Below are positions 46,682 through 58,390 of a stretch of DNA of 64,000 nt, in pieces (within the stretch, counting starts at the first letter, position 1; each line of letters opens with the position of its first letter). Position numbers and translations under genes: made by a program. The stretch lies in contig JAMWFC010000132.1 in NCBI GenBank assembly GCA_027475525.1, forward strand, positions 419,074 to 483,073, given 5' to 3'. This DNA comes from Macrolepiota albuminosa. Lineage: Eukaryota; Basidiomycota; Agaricomycetes; Agaricales; Agaricaceae. The notes beneath the pieces were generated by a model that had not been told where the DNA came from, did no database searches, and worked only from the letters and a program-made list of their open reading frames with translations.

Positions 46682-46835
46682 GCTAGGACTCCGGGGTTCA
46701 AGACGAGGACAGGGGTAATCCCGGGAGAGGGGACTAGTGTCCGGGGGTTTTGGGTTGGGCTAGGACTCCGGGGTTCAAGACGAGGACAGGGGTAATCCCG
46801 GGAGAGGGGACTAGTGTCCGGGGGTTTTGGGTTGG
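46682..46835. repeat. Exact 77-bp tandem duplication (probable contig join)
   Basis: Copies 46682-46758 and 46759-46835. Absent from the homologous LTR at 21630-22381. Confidence 0.92.
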
Positions 46836-47211
46836 AGGTAACTGAGAGCTAGGGGGGGGTCGAGTCGTGAACCGGAGGTTCTAAGACGAGACCAAGTTAG
46901 TAAATCAAGAGTCGCGAAGTGCGTACCAAAACTTAGAGCACGCGAATACTTAGGCGTGCCAGTCGAAGCATACCAATCAAGGCGTACCAGTCAAGCAAAA
47001 GAGCACGCAATAACCAAAGTAAAACAAGTAGCAGTGTAGGTAATATCAAGACTACCAAATACAACAGGGAGCTACACTATAAGTACTACGGGACCGGGTC
47101 TCAGGATTCCGGGGTGTCTGGGATGGGTTCCAGGAGTCATTGAGTAGCGGGCAGGGACTGTATACCGGGATCGCGCGTGTGGGGCGCGCGATCAATTGAC
47201 GCGGGGGGAGT

Positions 47212-47365
47212 CGTGATGCGTGATGCGTGATGGCCGGGAACGAGTTGCGTGATCCAATCGTTGATCGGGGCTGGTGGCGGCTGATGGCCGTGATGCGTGA
47301 TGCGTGATGGCCGGGAACGAGTTGCGTGATCCAATCGTTGATCGGGGCTGGTGGCGGCTGATGGC
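47212..47365. repeat. Exact 77-bp tandem duplication (probable contig join)
   Basis: Copies 47212-47288 and 47289-47365. Absent from the homologous LTR at 21630-22381. Confidence 0.92.
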
Positions 47366-47501
47366 AGTCCTTGATGCGCATGATGGCGGTGTCGGCAGTC
47401 GTGATGGCGGGGCGTGTCCTGTGGGGTCGGAGGGAGGGTCCCGGATGGTGTTCCGGGGGTGTCCCGGAGTGGGCCCGGAGGGGAGGGGTCGTGACAGATC
47501 A

Positions 47502-48725
47502 CTAGACATCATGAACAGGATATTTACACAAACATGTGATGTGGCGAAGAACAAACAACACATTTTCATAGACAAGGAACTAGACCCATACAAGCTCACA
47601 GAGAAAATAACACAGAAAGTGTTCATGATTACTGAAGACAACGTAGTCCAATTTTCAAAGATAAAGGTAAATGAAGGGAACGACAATGTAAATACAACAT
47701 AATAGAGCAACAAACAAAACTGAAGGAAACTTTAGATACAAACATTACAAGCCAGAAAGATTCCAAGTGGAAGACCTCGTTTTTGTCTAGCTATTGTTCC
47801 AGGTTGTTAACCTGGCAGGTGGAAAACTCAAAATGCTTCTTGTATTGAGATCCATGACTCTTATCAAGCACCGGTCTAGCTTCATGAAAGTGAGCGACAA
47901 AGCAACACAGTAAACATACTGATAAACACCCCACAGAACATAGTATTCAACAAAGGGACCAAGAACAAACTGAAGAGAAAGCTGAGAGACATTTCAGACA
48001 AGGGCCAGAACAGAATAGACGTAGATGCATTAGACAACGGCAACCAATGATTACATTAATCAAAAAGCCTTTAATTGTGACCATGAATATTGGGCTTATA
48101 TAAACTGCAGCTGAAGCAACAGCTTACAGAGCAGCAACTTACATAATATCAACTTATATAACCAGCAGCCAGGAATATAAACTGCAGCTGAAGCAACAGC
48201 TTACAGAGCAGCAACTTACATAATATCAACTTATATAACCAGCAGCCAGGAATTTATTTCTATTTTCTTTTGATGCGACCTCAACTTGTACATATTTATT
48301 CACTTTAGTACTTCCTCACTTTTGGTGTTCACCAGCTCATTAGTTCAATAATGTTTTATTCCTGCTGACAAGTTGATAGCTACCTATCTAGCATTGGTAG
48401 ATTATGTTATCGCAATATAATAATTCATCTATTGACAATGTAAATGACTGCTGGAGCAAAGAAATAATGAAACATTCACACATCCAACAAAAAACATAAC
48501 AAATTACATACACAATAAAAAATATATAAACAGGAAACAAACTAACATAAAACAAAATAAAGGATAGCAAAACAAACAAATAAAACTCAAAAAACACATT
48601 TGTATATATATGAGCAATTATAATCCCTCGACCTGGTGAAATAAACACACAATAATGCGCTCAACACAAGAAAATTATATATATGTGTATATAAAGAAAA
48701 CGCAAGGATTTTTCAACATGAGGAT
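47502..48725. other. No recognised gene; short plus-strand coding remnants
   Basis: A plus-strand frame (about 47510-47702) reads FTQTCDVAKNKQHIF and KELDPYKLTEKITQK. A little further, YKHYKPERFQVEDLVFV resembles the linker before the integrase C-terminus of LTR elements. This is too weak for a call. The sequence around 48098-48251 is a 77-bp duplication. Confidence 0.35.
48098..48251. repeat. Exact 77-bp tandem duplication (probable contig join)
   Basis: Copies 48098-48174 and 48175-48251. The sequence is distantly like the 28-bp minisatellite at 42.3 kb. Confidence 0.88.
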
Positions 48726-48729
48726 GAAC

Positions 48730-49013
48730 ATAATAGCCAGTAGAGATAGCTGAAAGGGAGCAAATATTGAGGACATGGTAGTAATAGCCAGTAAAGATAG
48801 CCGAAAGGGAGCAAATATCGAGGACATGGTAGTAATAGCTGGTAGTAATAGCCAGTAAAGATAGCCAAAAGGGAGCAAATATCGAGGACATGGCAGTAAT
48901 AGCCGGTAGTAATAGCCGGTAAAGATAGCCAAAAGGGAGCAAATATTGAGAACATGGCAGTAATAGCCGGTAAAGATAGCCAAAAGGGAGCAAATATTGA
49001 GGACATAGCCAGT
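48730..49013. repeat. 51/64-bp minisatellite, five copies
   Basis: Unit of the type TAATAGCCGGTAAAGATAGC-CAAAAGGGAGC-AAATATTGAGGACATGG. Spacings of the AAAGGGAGCAAAT core are 51, 64, 64 and 51 bp; the long form has an extra 13-bp GGTAGTAATAGCC. These are imperfect copies, unlike the 77-bp joins, so this is a genuine tandem array. Confidence 0.85.
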
Positions 49014-49029
49014 AGAGGAAGAAACATGG

Positions 49030-49475
49030 CAGTTGCCAAGATCACGTGAGGGGCACAAATTTTGAGGACAAAATGCATGCCAAAGCAGGTGGTAAAACCT
49101 CAGTCTACTAAAGTAGACCTCAGAATCCATGGTCTGCCTATCTAGATAGCACATCTGACTTGCCCATGCTCTGCCCAGGCTTGTGTTGCAACAAGAAGTC
49201 AAAGTTGGCCAGATATAGAGATCATCAAGCTTGCTGGCAGTTGACTTTCTTGGCTGTACAAAAGTACTCAAGATCCTTACAATTAGTCCAAATTTCAAAC
49301 TTGTGCCATGCACCCTCAAGCTGCCATTCCTCAGAGGATCAAATAAAAGCAAGCACCTCTTTATTGTGGATCCTATAGTTGCATTCCACTGCATTTAGGC
49401 TCTTGGAATAGAATGCAACTGGGTGTCACTTGTCTTCCTCCTTGGACTTCTGTGACAGGATGACACAGCACTACA
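49030..49475 (-). pseudogene. Ty3/gypsy RNase H relic
   Basis: Minus strand reads HPVAFYSKSLNAVECNYRIH, NKEVLAFI, HKFEIWTNCKDLEYF, and FLLQHKPGQSMGKSDVLSR. These are consecutive blocks of a gypsy RNase H with stops between. It is CpG-poor. No RT or integrase is attached. Confidence 0.7.
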
Positions 49476-49479
49476 AAGT

Positions 49480-49592
49480 AATTTGGACTGCAATGTAGTT
49501 TTAATATTGTTGGACCAAATGTAGTAATTATCACCATCAAACTTTACAAACCATAGAGTCTCTGAAGTTGATTCACTGATAGCAGGGCCCAT
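49480..49592 (-). pseudogene. Copia-type gag N-terminal fragment
   Basis: FVKFDGDNYYIWSNNIKTTL matches the KFDGxNYxxWxxxM start of Ty1/copia gag. About 65 codons only. It lies head to tail with the RNase H relic but belongs to another superfamily. Confidence 0.55.
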
Positions 49593-49997
49593 TACCTGAC
49601 ACAGTATAGCAGTATATTTGAGTACAGTGATACAATTGGTTTATCTGAAGTTCTAGATCAAAGAATGGTTTGAACTTTGAGGTGACTGTGAGTTTTAAGT
49701 GCGCGTACTGGTAGTAAGACAGGTGTTACTCGCAATTAAATACATAACAAATTCAAAGCTGGAACCAATGGAAAACATACGTAATAAGAATCAAAACACA
49801 TTGAAGTTATCTTCCGAAGTCAGACATTATTATCCTTAACAAGTCGTCATCCGATGTCTGGGTTTTATATTCAAATTACTTCATGTGAAAATCAGAATTT
49901 TGCAGTGGGGCCCTCATAATAAAAAATAAGCTGTCTTGTGGAAGAATCAAATGACTATACTCTTCTCATAGCATAGTCAAGCCAATAATCAGATGAT

Positions 49998-52900
49998 TCA
50001 AAGAATTCCCAAACGCCGGCCTTCTTCAAACTCGACAGGATATAACTTCCTGGTCACAGCGGGGAACAAGCTGAGCCTTGCAAATCCACTGCGGATGAGT
50101 GGGTCCTCAATTTCCATGAGCCTTTGTATTCTTGGATTTGGTGCTGCATGAACTTTCGCCATTTCAGGGTTATTGAATTGAGGAAGTGGAGACACGGATT
50201 TCTCGAGCCTAGTAGAGAGGACATAAGGAATTGTGTACCTTCGGCGGTCGCGAATGAGTTTTGCTTAATTGTTTAAGTCAGTTACAATACCTGTCTTTGT
50301 CAACCTTGAGAGTGTTGACGCGGTGGAGCGTTGCAACGAGACGACCACCGGTGAGTCTCATGAGTTGCAGACCTAAAAAGGGATTCAGGAGCTGGAGGAG
50401 AGATATAATCATTCAAATAGCGCGTACCAATGTTACAAACTACACCACCCTTGACATAAGGAACGTCAACCCACTTCCCATGGTGATTTTGCACCTCAAG
50501 GCCCTGCCTGGACTGAATCAAGCACGTGACAAATGTCGACGGATCACGATGCTCATGCATGCCCTGTAAAAATTCATCCTTCGCCTCTTGCAACATCTCA
50601 GGAATGAGGGGGAAGTAGTGCCACAGTGCAGAGTTGAACTCAATTTTCTCGGAGAAGAAATCGTCCAAGACGTTGTAAGGTATATTGAGGAGTTCGCAAA
50701 TATGTTTATTGAGCATGATGTTAAGGGAATGGTAGCGCTCGAAGAGGGTTTCCATCTTGATGCGGAAGGTAGGCAGGTCAGTTTCAGCCGGCCATTGGTT
50801 CGGTCCTATCAGAACAATCATAGAGTACGATGAGAAGGCAGGAGAAAGGGAGTTGAGCTACCTTCATGAAGCTTTAGCCAGAAGGGAACGTCGGAGTCTC
50901 CCTTAAACTCTGGGGCAGGCAGATCCGCACCGAACCGATATGCCTCAGCATATGCCTAATTGAAGAAAATTCAGTCTTTCTGGTAAAACAGCAAGAAAAA
51001 AATTTTCATACCTTGTGTTCTCCCACAACATCATCTGCCCTGAAGTACCCTCTGAGTGCATAGGAATTTTGGGTGCCTAGAGACTGTTTCCATTCAAGAG
51101 GCTTAGAGAACAAGGCTTCAGCTAGTGTAAATAGCTCCTCCTGGAAGGAATCCTCGAAACCGGGAACATTAATTAATACGGCGAAACCCACGTCCTCCAA
51201 AGCGAAGCTAAGTTGGCGAAAGTATTCCTCACGATTGGTATTGGCAAGGGAGAAGTCGACGATAGGCACAAGGTCAAAGTCTTGTTTGGGTGCAGAAAGA
51301 TTGAGAGATGACTGGATAGGAGAGGGAAAGCGCTTATCATATGCCTCCTCAGCTCTAGTGAGGGCGGCCCTGAGTTTTCTCGCGAAAGATACAACGTGCT
51401 CTTCGTTGATCATGTTATAGTGTTCACCATCCACATCAATCATCTCAAAGCCATCTTTCGCAAATTCCTTCCACTCGGATAAGCGTTGCTGTTTGAACTC
51501 TTCCTTTGTACCCATTGATGGCAGAGGAACCGCACAAAAGACACTGAGAAGTGCACCGTATACATAACCGCGAGGTTCGTAGTCTCGGGCTGAATAGCTG
51601 ATGGAATAGGCAACGGACACCCAGCGCTTAAAATCTCTAAGCTTGAGGTGAAGGGTAGCCAGGCGTTCTTGGTTGCAATTATCGAACAACCATTGGATGA
51701 CCCGCTCAGCAGACGGCGGTTCTGCATCCGACTCTTTGAGGTAAGGGAATTGTTCATACAGCGCGGCTTTCAATTTATCAAAATCTTTGGTCGTAACCAA
51801 AGCAAGGAACATGCAAAGGTTAATCAAGACCTCGACCCATACCAGCTCTTTCATCCTGAATTGAATGTGAGGTGGCAAGTTAAAGGTGCCAACCCATGCA
51901 ACGTCCTTTCCTCTACCTTGGAGCTTTTTCCCAATTTCAAAGGCCACTGCGCCACCAAAGCTGTAGCCACCCACATAGTATGGGCCGCTGGGATAGGTTT
52001 TCTCGATCGCTAAGGTGTAACAGTCCACCATCTCCACAAAAGTCGTAAAAGGCGTTTGATCAGCATCAAATCCACGAGCACGTAGTGCGTATAGTGGTTG
52101 ATCGTTAGCTAGCTCACGAGCAAGGTTCATGAAAACGAGAACTTCGCCAACACCGGGATGGACAAGGAAGAGGGGAGGCTTGGATCCATCGGAATTGAAG
52201 CAGACAACTGGGTTGTACTGAACCGGCGTAGTAACCGAGGCTGGGGATAAAAGGCAAGTCAGGTAATCAGAAAGATCACCAAGCTTGGGCTTCTGAAGGA
52301 ACTCGATAGTGGGAATATCTGCAATGGACAAACGCCCTTGCAAGAGTTGCTTGAGTTGCATTAGATGCATTGATGATGCACCAACGTCGAAGATATTGTG
52401 AAATCGCTTCAACGTCGAGATATCTGAACCAAATACTTCTGCCACACTCTGGAAGAGTATTTGGTCAACAACATTCTGCGGCTCGTTAGACATATCCTTG
52501 ACATCATCAGGAAGGACCAAGGACTGCTGAATAGCTTCATATTCTCCTTCAAAGTAGCCAACGACAAGTGCAGAACGAGAGATCTTTCCGAGAGCTGTTT
52601 TAATGAATGATTTGCGACTGAGGGGTAGAACAATATGGGGAGCTTGCGAGCAGAAGACGAAGCACGCGTTTTTTATCGCACTATTGGTCGCTGCGACTGC
52701 ACGAAGGTCATCTTGGGTCATTGTGTTCTCGACTACAATGTTATGCTGGTAGAAGACACCGTATGTCTCAGTGTTGGCATTCGGCAGGCGAATGGGACAA
52801 ACATAGATGTACGACTTCATGGAACCGTTGATTCGAAGGTCCTGCAGGTAATTCTCAATATCAACGCTGGGATGCTTGACTCCGTTGATATTGACACAAT

Positions 52901-54375
52901 CCTTGTCTCTGCCCATGAGGTGAAGGTCATTTTCTTGGTCAATGAGCGCGGTATCGCCTGTGATGAACCAGCTGCCATCGAAAGACTCTGCTGTTGCTTT
53001 ATGGTTGTTGTAGTATTCGCGGAAAACAGTGGGACCCGAGATTTGTAGTTGGCCTTCCTGAAGTACTGGACAAACATCACCGGTAGCTGGATTAATGAGA
53101 CGGATATTTGTTCCGTCGCAGCACTTCCCAAGAGATAGGTATTTGAAGCCATTGAATTCACTGATGTCACGAGGAATGGCACGCGTATCATAAATACAAC
53201 CAGCCTGATGGGAAAGAGTTAGGGCGGGTCTTCGTGTTCAAATAGTACCTACACCAGTCTCAGTCATACCGAAGCCGGCTCGGAGGACATTCTTCGGAGA
53301 TCCAAAACGTTCCAATAATGCAGCAAAATCAATCGCAGTGCTTACAGGTACGGATTCCCCGCCGGAGATGAAGGCTCGTAATGAAGAGAGATCAGGAGCA
53401 TTGTCAGCATATGAGGCAGTGTCCGCATCTCGGCAAATCTGCCCGAGAAGAAAGTTCGGACTGAAAGTATACGAAATCTTGAGTCTACCACACCAGTTCA
53501 GAAGATTAAACGGATTGCGGATGATGGCAGTAGGAGCAACATGGAACTGACTGTCATCACTGGTTAACAGTCAATACAGCAAAATGAAGGGGAAAAGCCC
53601 ACGTGGCGTCGGCCTTCAGTGCTTGTAGATGAACTTCGGAGACACATGCAACATGATCAAAGGCGATCCAGTTCAAAAATCGTGAAATCGATGTGGTCTT
53701 GTGATGCTTGATTTTCCCTTGTATGCTCGAAAGAAGATTTGAGTGGCGCAAACTGACAGCCTTTGAATTTCCTGTCGAGCCGGATGTGAGCATAAAACAG
53801 ACAATATCATCATCTTTGATGTGTTTCTGAGGGAAGACGTCTGCGTTTGCCGAGAAATCGATTTTGACACGATTTAGCCTGGATAGAGATATAAACTTGA
53901 AAGTTGGGATGAGTTCAATGACACCCTGAATGGTTTCATCATCTGCTATGATTGTAGGCCCATTGAAAAGACCTTGGAGGTGTTTCAAAAACAACGTTCG
54001 ACGACTCTGGTCAGGATGCAATGGTGGTATCGGGCAAATTGGTATCCCAGCTACATAGAACATCAATTGGTTGTCTCGAGAGGTGAACTTTGAAAGTTCA
54101 GGCTCACCTAGACAACAGGCCCAGAAGATCCGGATATGGCTCTCATGGTCGGAGAAACTTGTAACGACTATATCAGTTCCATCGTTTTTGAGTCCTGCAG
54201 AGAGGAGTCGTTGTGTATATTCTTGAGATTCTGCATAGAGCTGGGCATATGTCAGTGAGGAGGCAACAGATCCCTCGGCGTCGAGGAAACCTAGTTGTGC
54301 GGTCGAACTGCTACGAGCGAGGAGAAGTTCTGGGAGAGTGGAAATCATATGAAAAGCAATGGAACTGGGGATCAT
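49998..54375 (-). CDS. A-T-TE synthetase fused to an isopenicillin-N-synthase-like dioxygenase
   Basis: Eight exons: 54375-54108, 54050-53603, 53559-53253, 53204-51012, 50955-50862, 50805-50428, 50372-50291, 50238-49998. Exons total 4011 nt, 1336 residues plus stop, all phases consistent. Introns are 43-57 nt with GT..AG. The first (57 nt) has no stop and reads through if missed. Adenylation: FMLTSGSTGNSKAV, SGGESVP, GFGMTETGAG, WFITGD, GRDKD, KTALGKISR. Carrier: VGASSMHL, probable phosphopantetheine Ser about 619. Thioesterase: GYSFGG (Ser 756) and GEHY (His 936). Dioxygenase from about residue 983 (VPIVDF): HRD iron ligands (His1189, Asp1191), His1246 in ATLHRV, 2-oxoglutarate Arg1257 in RYTIP. 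An A-T-TE enzyme would activate, load and release or dimerise an acid; the fused oxygenase probably oxidises the product. Substrate unknown. Normal CpG content marks it as a live host gene. Confidence 0.9.
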
Positions 54376-54600
54376 CAGCGTGCTCCCACAGAGATACTTT
54401 ATGAATCATGGTTCAAATTTGTTGTAGATGGTATCAAAGCATATGCATTCGAAGTCAAGGGACACACAGGGCGGCCCATGAAGATCGAACAAAGCAAGTA
54501 AACTGCAAACCCTTTGGGATTTCTATTTTTATGTCCGGATATCGGTCGGCGATGCTAGGTCGTTTTTTCCTCCTATAATGTCTTCCTCTAAGACTGCATG
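54376..54600 (-). promoter_or_regulatory. Upstream region of the synthetase-dioxygenase gene
   Basis: Minus strand has CATAAAAATAG at about 54522-54533, roughly 150 bp before the ATG, as a TATA-like candidate. The start at 54375 was chosen as the first ATG; a second in-frame ATG lies nine codons on (54348). Weak evidence. Confidence 0.3.
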
Positions 54601-56860
54601 TGAAACTCACGAATTGCGACTTGACCTGGCAAATTTATTCCTTCAGCTTAAGATGGTACATACATTCGGTCGAATCCAGCAAGCTTTGGACTGTGTAAGT
54701 CACGAAGACCTATGTATGCCGCTAAGGATAAATAACGTACAGGTTGAGGAGATATCAGGGTGATGGACAAGGAATTTGATCGTGAACTCGGCGGGCCGTG
54801 AGATAGAACAGTGCAAGTGATTGGATCAAATGATTATTGGCCGGTTGCAACGGGATATTTTTTTCATCTTTCAGACGGCGGTCAGAAGGATGTACTCCGC
54901 AGGAAGTAGCGTAAATATTTAACCTTATAAAAGGAGAAGGATCTCTTCAAGATCTGGTTATCTGGCGAAGTATGGAAGGAGAATCTGTTCTGATGTGACC
55001 CCATCAAGAAGCCACAGTACCACCCAATCACCGCTGGTGCTGAAAATCACTTTCTCCTGAAAAAAGTAGTGGTTGCCAGCAATTGGCTCAGTTAAATACA
55101 CTGAAAATGCACCGGATGCAGGAAATAATGATTTTTTTTTGCAAAATAATGGAAAAACCCATTCAAAATTTTATTTGAATATGTTTGTCAAAACTATAGA
55201 AAAAATATTGTAACCAAACTTACCCAGTTACCAGTAAAGGCACCAAGAAAAGTATGGGTCAAATTTTGATATGAATAAACAAAGTCATTATCTGCATTCT
55301 TAGATACTCAATATCAAGTTCTTGATGTTGTTACCAATGAAGAAGATAGGATACTTAGTGGTACATCTAATTCTAATTTTAAGTTTAGTTACAATATTTT
55401 TTCTGTAGTTTGACAAAAAAAAAATTATAAAAATTTAAAATAGATTGGATTATTTTGACCATATTTTTACATCGTTTTGAAAAAAATATTGTTTTCTGTA
55501 CCTGGCTGTATCTGATAAAGGGCACAGTAGAGTAGTAGTCTCCACCATGTGTCTGCAATTACACCCAGCAGACACTGACAGGGGAGGTATGAGTTTGCAT
55601 CACAAACATGTGTTCAAATCTCCAAGATTGCAAAAATTCCACATCTATCTTGGCATATATTCAATTTTGTACTGCTGACAATCTGACCCTTCTTTTGACC
55701 ATGGATCTTCCTAACTCATAACTCTCAATCTTCATTTACTGGCATGCATCCTGCCCAATATCATCATATACATTATATCAAGACAATGGTATCCCACCTC
55801 CATACATAATTGCTCTGGCTAAGAATCTTGTCTACTCCTGGTTATCCAGAATGAGCCAGAACTCCAGCTCTGAATCACTGCATCATGAACATGTGCTGAA
55901 GCAAGTCTCAGCCAGAATAGAAGAAAGATAGAAAATGATGGAAAAAGAATTGTGTGACAAGAGAATTATACTAGATCTAATTCCTGCACACAAATTGTTT
56001 AACAAATCCTGACCACTCCAACTACTATTACTAGCAAGAAACTCACACATCATGGAGGGTCATAACACCTTGCATCTGCACAGCATGACAGAAATATCAC
56101 TGGTTATGAGTTATCTCTAGTCTAGAATTCATACTAACTCTAACCTACTTCTGATATGTCTTTGAGCATACTGTAACATGAATCTGCTACTACACATGTC
56201 ACCACAATCTCTGCAAGAAAAGTTCCAATACCAAACTTAGATTATATTGATACAACATATGCTATATTCTGTACAATGTACTGTACACCAACTAATTGAC
56301 CTATACTTCTTAGCTCTGTATTGTAGCTTGCCAGTGTTAAACAGAGATTATTCATTCATTTTGTATCTGGTAATAACAAAAACAGATACAAATTGAATTG
56401 TTTTTAATAAACACAGTTTTAAAAGTAAGAAGCATTTTCAGAGCCTCTGCATAGCTGAGCATATGTATTTTCATCTTTACTAATTAAAATTATTCAAGAC
56501 TAAGAACTGTTTTAGATATAGTCTAGCAGATGCTGGCTAGAAACACTAGAGCTTTGAGACTTTGGTTTTTTTCAATGCAAGGCTTCTTTCTAACTATTAT
56601 ATTTTTTGCACATGTAATTCTTAATCATTTTTTCATTGTTAGTTTACAAATTTATGTCTTTTTGCAGAATTAATGATTGAGTCACTATCTATCTTTCTTA
56701 TGTTATCAAGCACTATTCATGAAGTATAACAGTGATACAATATGTAGAAGACAAAGACCTTAAAAACTAGTCTATACCAGGCTACTTACATGAGTAAATT
56801 GTTAGAAAATCAGTCTCTGAATCATTTCCAACTCTATTCCAAGGCTTAGTCTGACAACTA
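54601..56860. other. Intergenic; small ORF, then AT-rich sequence
   Basis: A 61-codon plus-strand frame (54578-54763, MSSSKTACETHELRLDL) has no recognised domain. TATAAAAG at about 54926 faces the plus strand. From about 55100 the sequence is AT-rich without coding signal. A B-box-like GTTCAAATC at about 55612 lacks a foldable tRNA around it. Confidence 0.4.
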
Positions 56861-56867
56861 TAAAAGC

Positions 56868-56970
56868 AACTTCTGGAGACTACAGCTCACTCACACAGCT
56901 AGCAGAGGAAAATCAAAAGTATATTAGAGTATATACTAACAATATTATGATAACTACTTACATATCTGAA
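56868..56970 (+). repeat. LTR-C fragment
   Basis: About 100 bp resembling 7590-7690 (CTGGAGACTACAGCTCACTC, then TATATACTAACAATATTATG). Confidence 0.5.
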
Positions 56971-57239
56971 ACACATTGAAAGGCAATGTTGAAATAACTC
57001 TTGGTGACTTATTTTTACAAACTAAGTCAAAGATTCTGAACATATCCTTGTTATATGTTTGTTTTTTCTTTTTTGTATTTTATTTTTATTTTTTTCTTTT
57101 AACTCCTGCATCTCCAACTTTCATTACCCATGATTATTCACACTCCAGATATTGGCATATTTACATTGATGAGCTCCTACTATGGCTGGCTACAGATAGC
57201 ACCAATACCAGCACCTCACATTAGCCTACTGGTACCACC

Positions 57240-58153
57240 AGGAGCAGCATGCTCTAGCATTTCTAGCACTATTTTCCCCATATTTTTACACTAATAACTT
57301 GCAGCTACAGACTCCAATTACTCTCAGACCACTTTTTATGGCACCACTTATTCTTCACACCACTGTTGACACCTCGCTGCACCTTGCCACTTGCACTGCA
57401 AGGCTATACATTTACATAGACACTTGGCATTAGTCAATCCAGAATAATGCTCTTAGCCAGTGGCAGTGCTTACAGGATAAAATGATGAAGTATTTCTATG
57501 ACAGCATTATTATGGACCTTTTTACCATACAATTCAATTTACAGCATTTACTTACATTTTTATCAGTTCGCCACCCTTTAACAACACTTGGCCTCTTAGT
57601 GTTGGCTAACTTCCTTACTATAAATATTTACTTTTTGTTAGTAGCACAGTATCAATTTGGCAGTAGGGATTGTATCTCAAGGCTAACTTCCTTACTATAA
57701 ATATTTACTTTTTGTTAGTAGCACAGTATCAATTTGGCAGTAGGGATTGTATCTCAACATTTTGTTTACCATATGCAACAGACTACCTCTTGTTGCCTGT
57801 GTCAAGCAAGGGGACTCTGCTTTAGTTTTCTCTCTCTCTTTCTAGCATCTTGCAACTACAGCTTGGCATTTATGCTTAGATCTACTAAGCAATCTCATCT
57901 TTTTATTATTTCATTCTAGGTGCTAACATTTAGCACCTCTTAGTGATCCTCTCCCACACCTCTTAGCACCTTCCTTAGTAACTCTCCTGTATCTCCTAGC
58001 ACTATTTCTTAGTAACTCTTAGCATTCTCATACCATGTTTTGGAGCCTTACACAAGTGCCTCCAATCACCTACTTTTCTTGCCACCAACCTCTTTCTTAC
58101 CATGATTTCTCTGAAACCTTGCCAGGGCTCTCACACACACTTAGCATGCCCAA
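57240..58153 (-). repeat. LTR-A relic, inverted, diverged
   Basis: Resembles the inverted LTR-A at 3895-4841 in AGTGCTTACAG, TTTACTTACATTTTT, ACTATAAATATTTACT and a terminal CACTTAGCATGCCC. It ends where the Tc1 element begins and includes a 77-bp duplication. Confidence 0.45.
57604..57757. repeat. Exact 77-bp tandem duplication (probable contig join)
   Basis: Copies 57604-57680 and 57681-57757. Confidence 0.9.
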
Positions 58154-58366
58154 AACTGGCTCAAAAAACTGCCCCAATGTTTGGCCCTTTTGGAAAGATT
58201 CACATGGTGTGCAACAATTACATAAACAAAAAATTGTAGAAGATCACATGACATACAACTACATCTTGGCTTTATAATGACATATAAATCATGTGATTTG
58301 GACAAGAACTTGCTGATTAATAAATCAAACAAAATATTCAATCATTGGGGCAGTTTTTTGACCCAC
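58154..58366. repeat. Tc1 left terminal inverted repeat
   Basis: Begins with CTGGCTCAAAAAACTGCCCC (58156) and ends with an inverted copy of the same core, CATTGGGGCAGTTTTTTGAC (58343-58362). Confidence 0.8.
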
Positions 58367-58390
58367 TCTAATTTACTCTAATTTTCATAT

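Larger units (their letters stand above)
46511..47496 (-). repeat. Solo LTR (family B, GC-rich)
   Basis: TGTCAGGTTCCG to GGGTCGTGACA, flanked by the 5-bp duplication GATCA (46506-46510 and 47497-47501). It is the inverted homologue of 21630-22381. Its 986 bp include three 77-bp duplications; without them it is 755 bp versus 752 bp for the other copy. Confidence 0.92.

Noticed and set aside
46511..47365. Three tandem duplications as an LTR enhancer array
   Set aside because: All three have the same 77-bp period as seams elsewhere, and the homologous LTR at 21630 lacks them.
47304..47702. 132-codon plus-strand ORF running out of solo LTR-B
   Set aside because: It crosses the LTR edge, target duplication and a join scar; its first half is LTR sequence.
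54051..54107. Nineteen-residue insertion (GEPELSKFTSRDNQ...) in the adenylation domain
   Set aside because: It has GTGAGC and ATGTAG borders, is 57 nt long without a stop, and its removal restores the conserved FWACCLAGIPICPIPPL region; it is an intron.
55590..55640. Possible tRNA or tRNA-derived SINE (B-box-like GTTCAAATC)
   Set aside because: No pairing T-stem, acceptor stem or A-box could be found around it.
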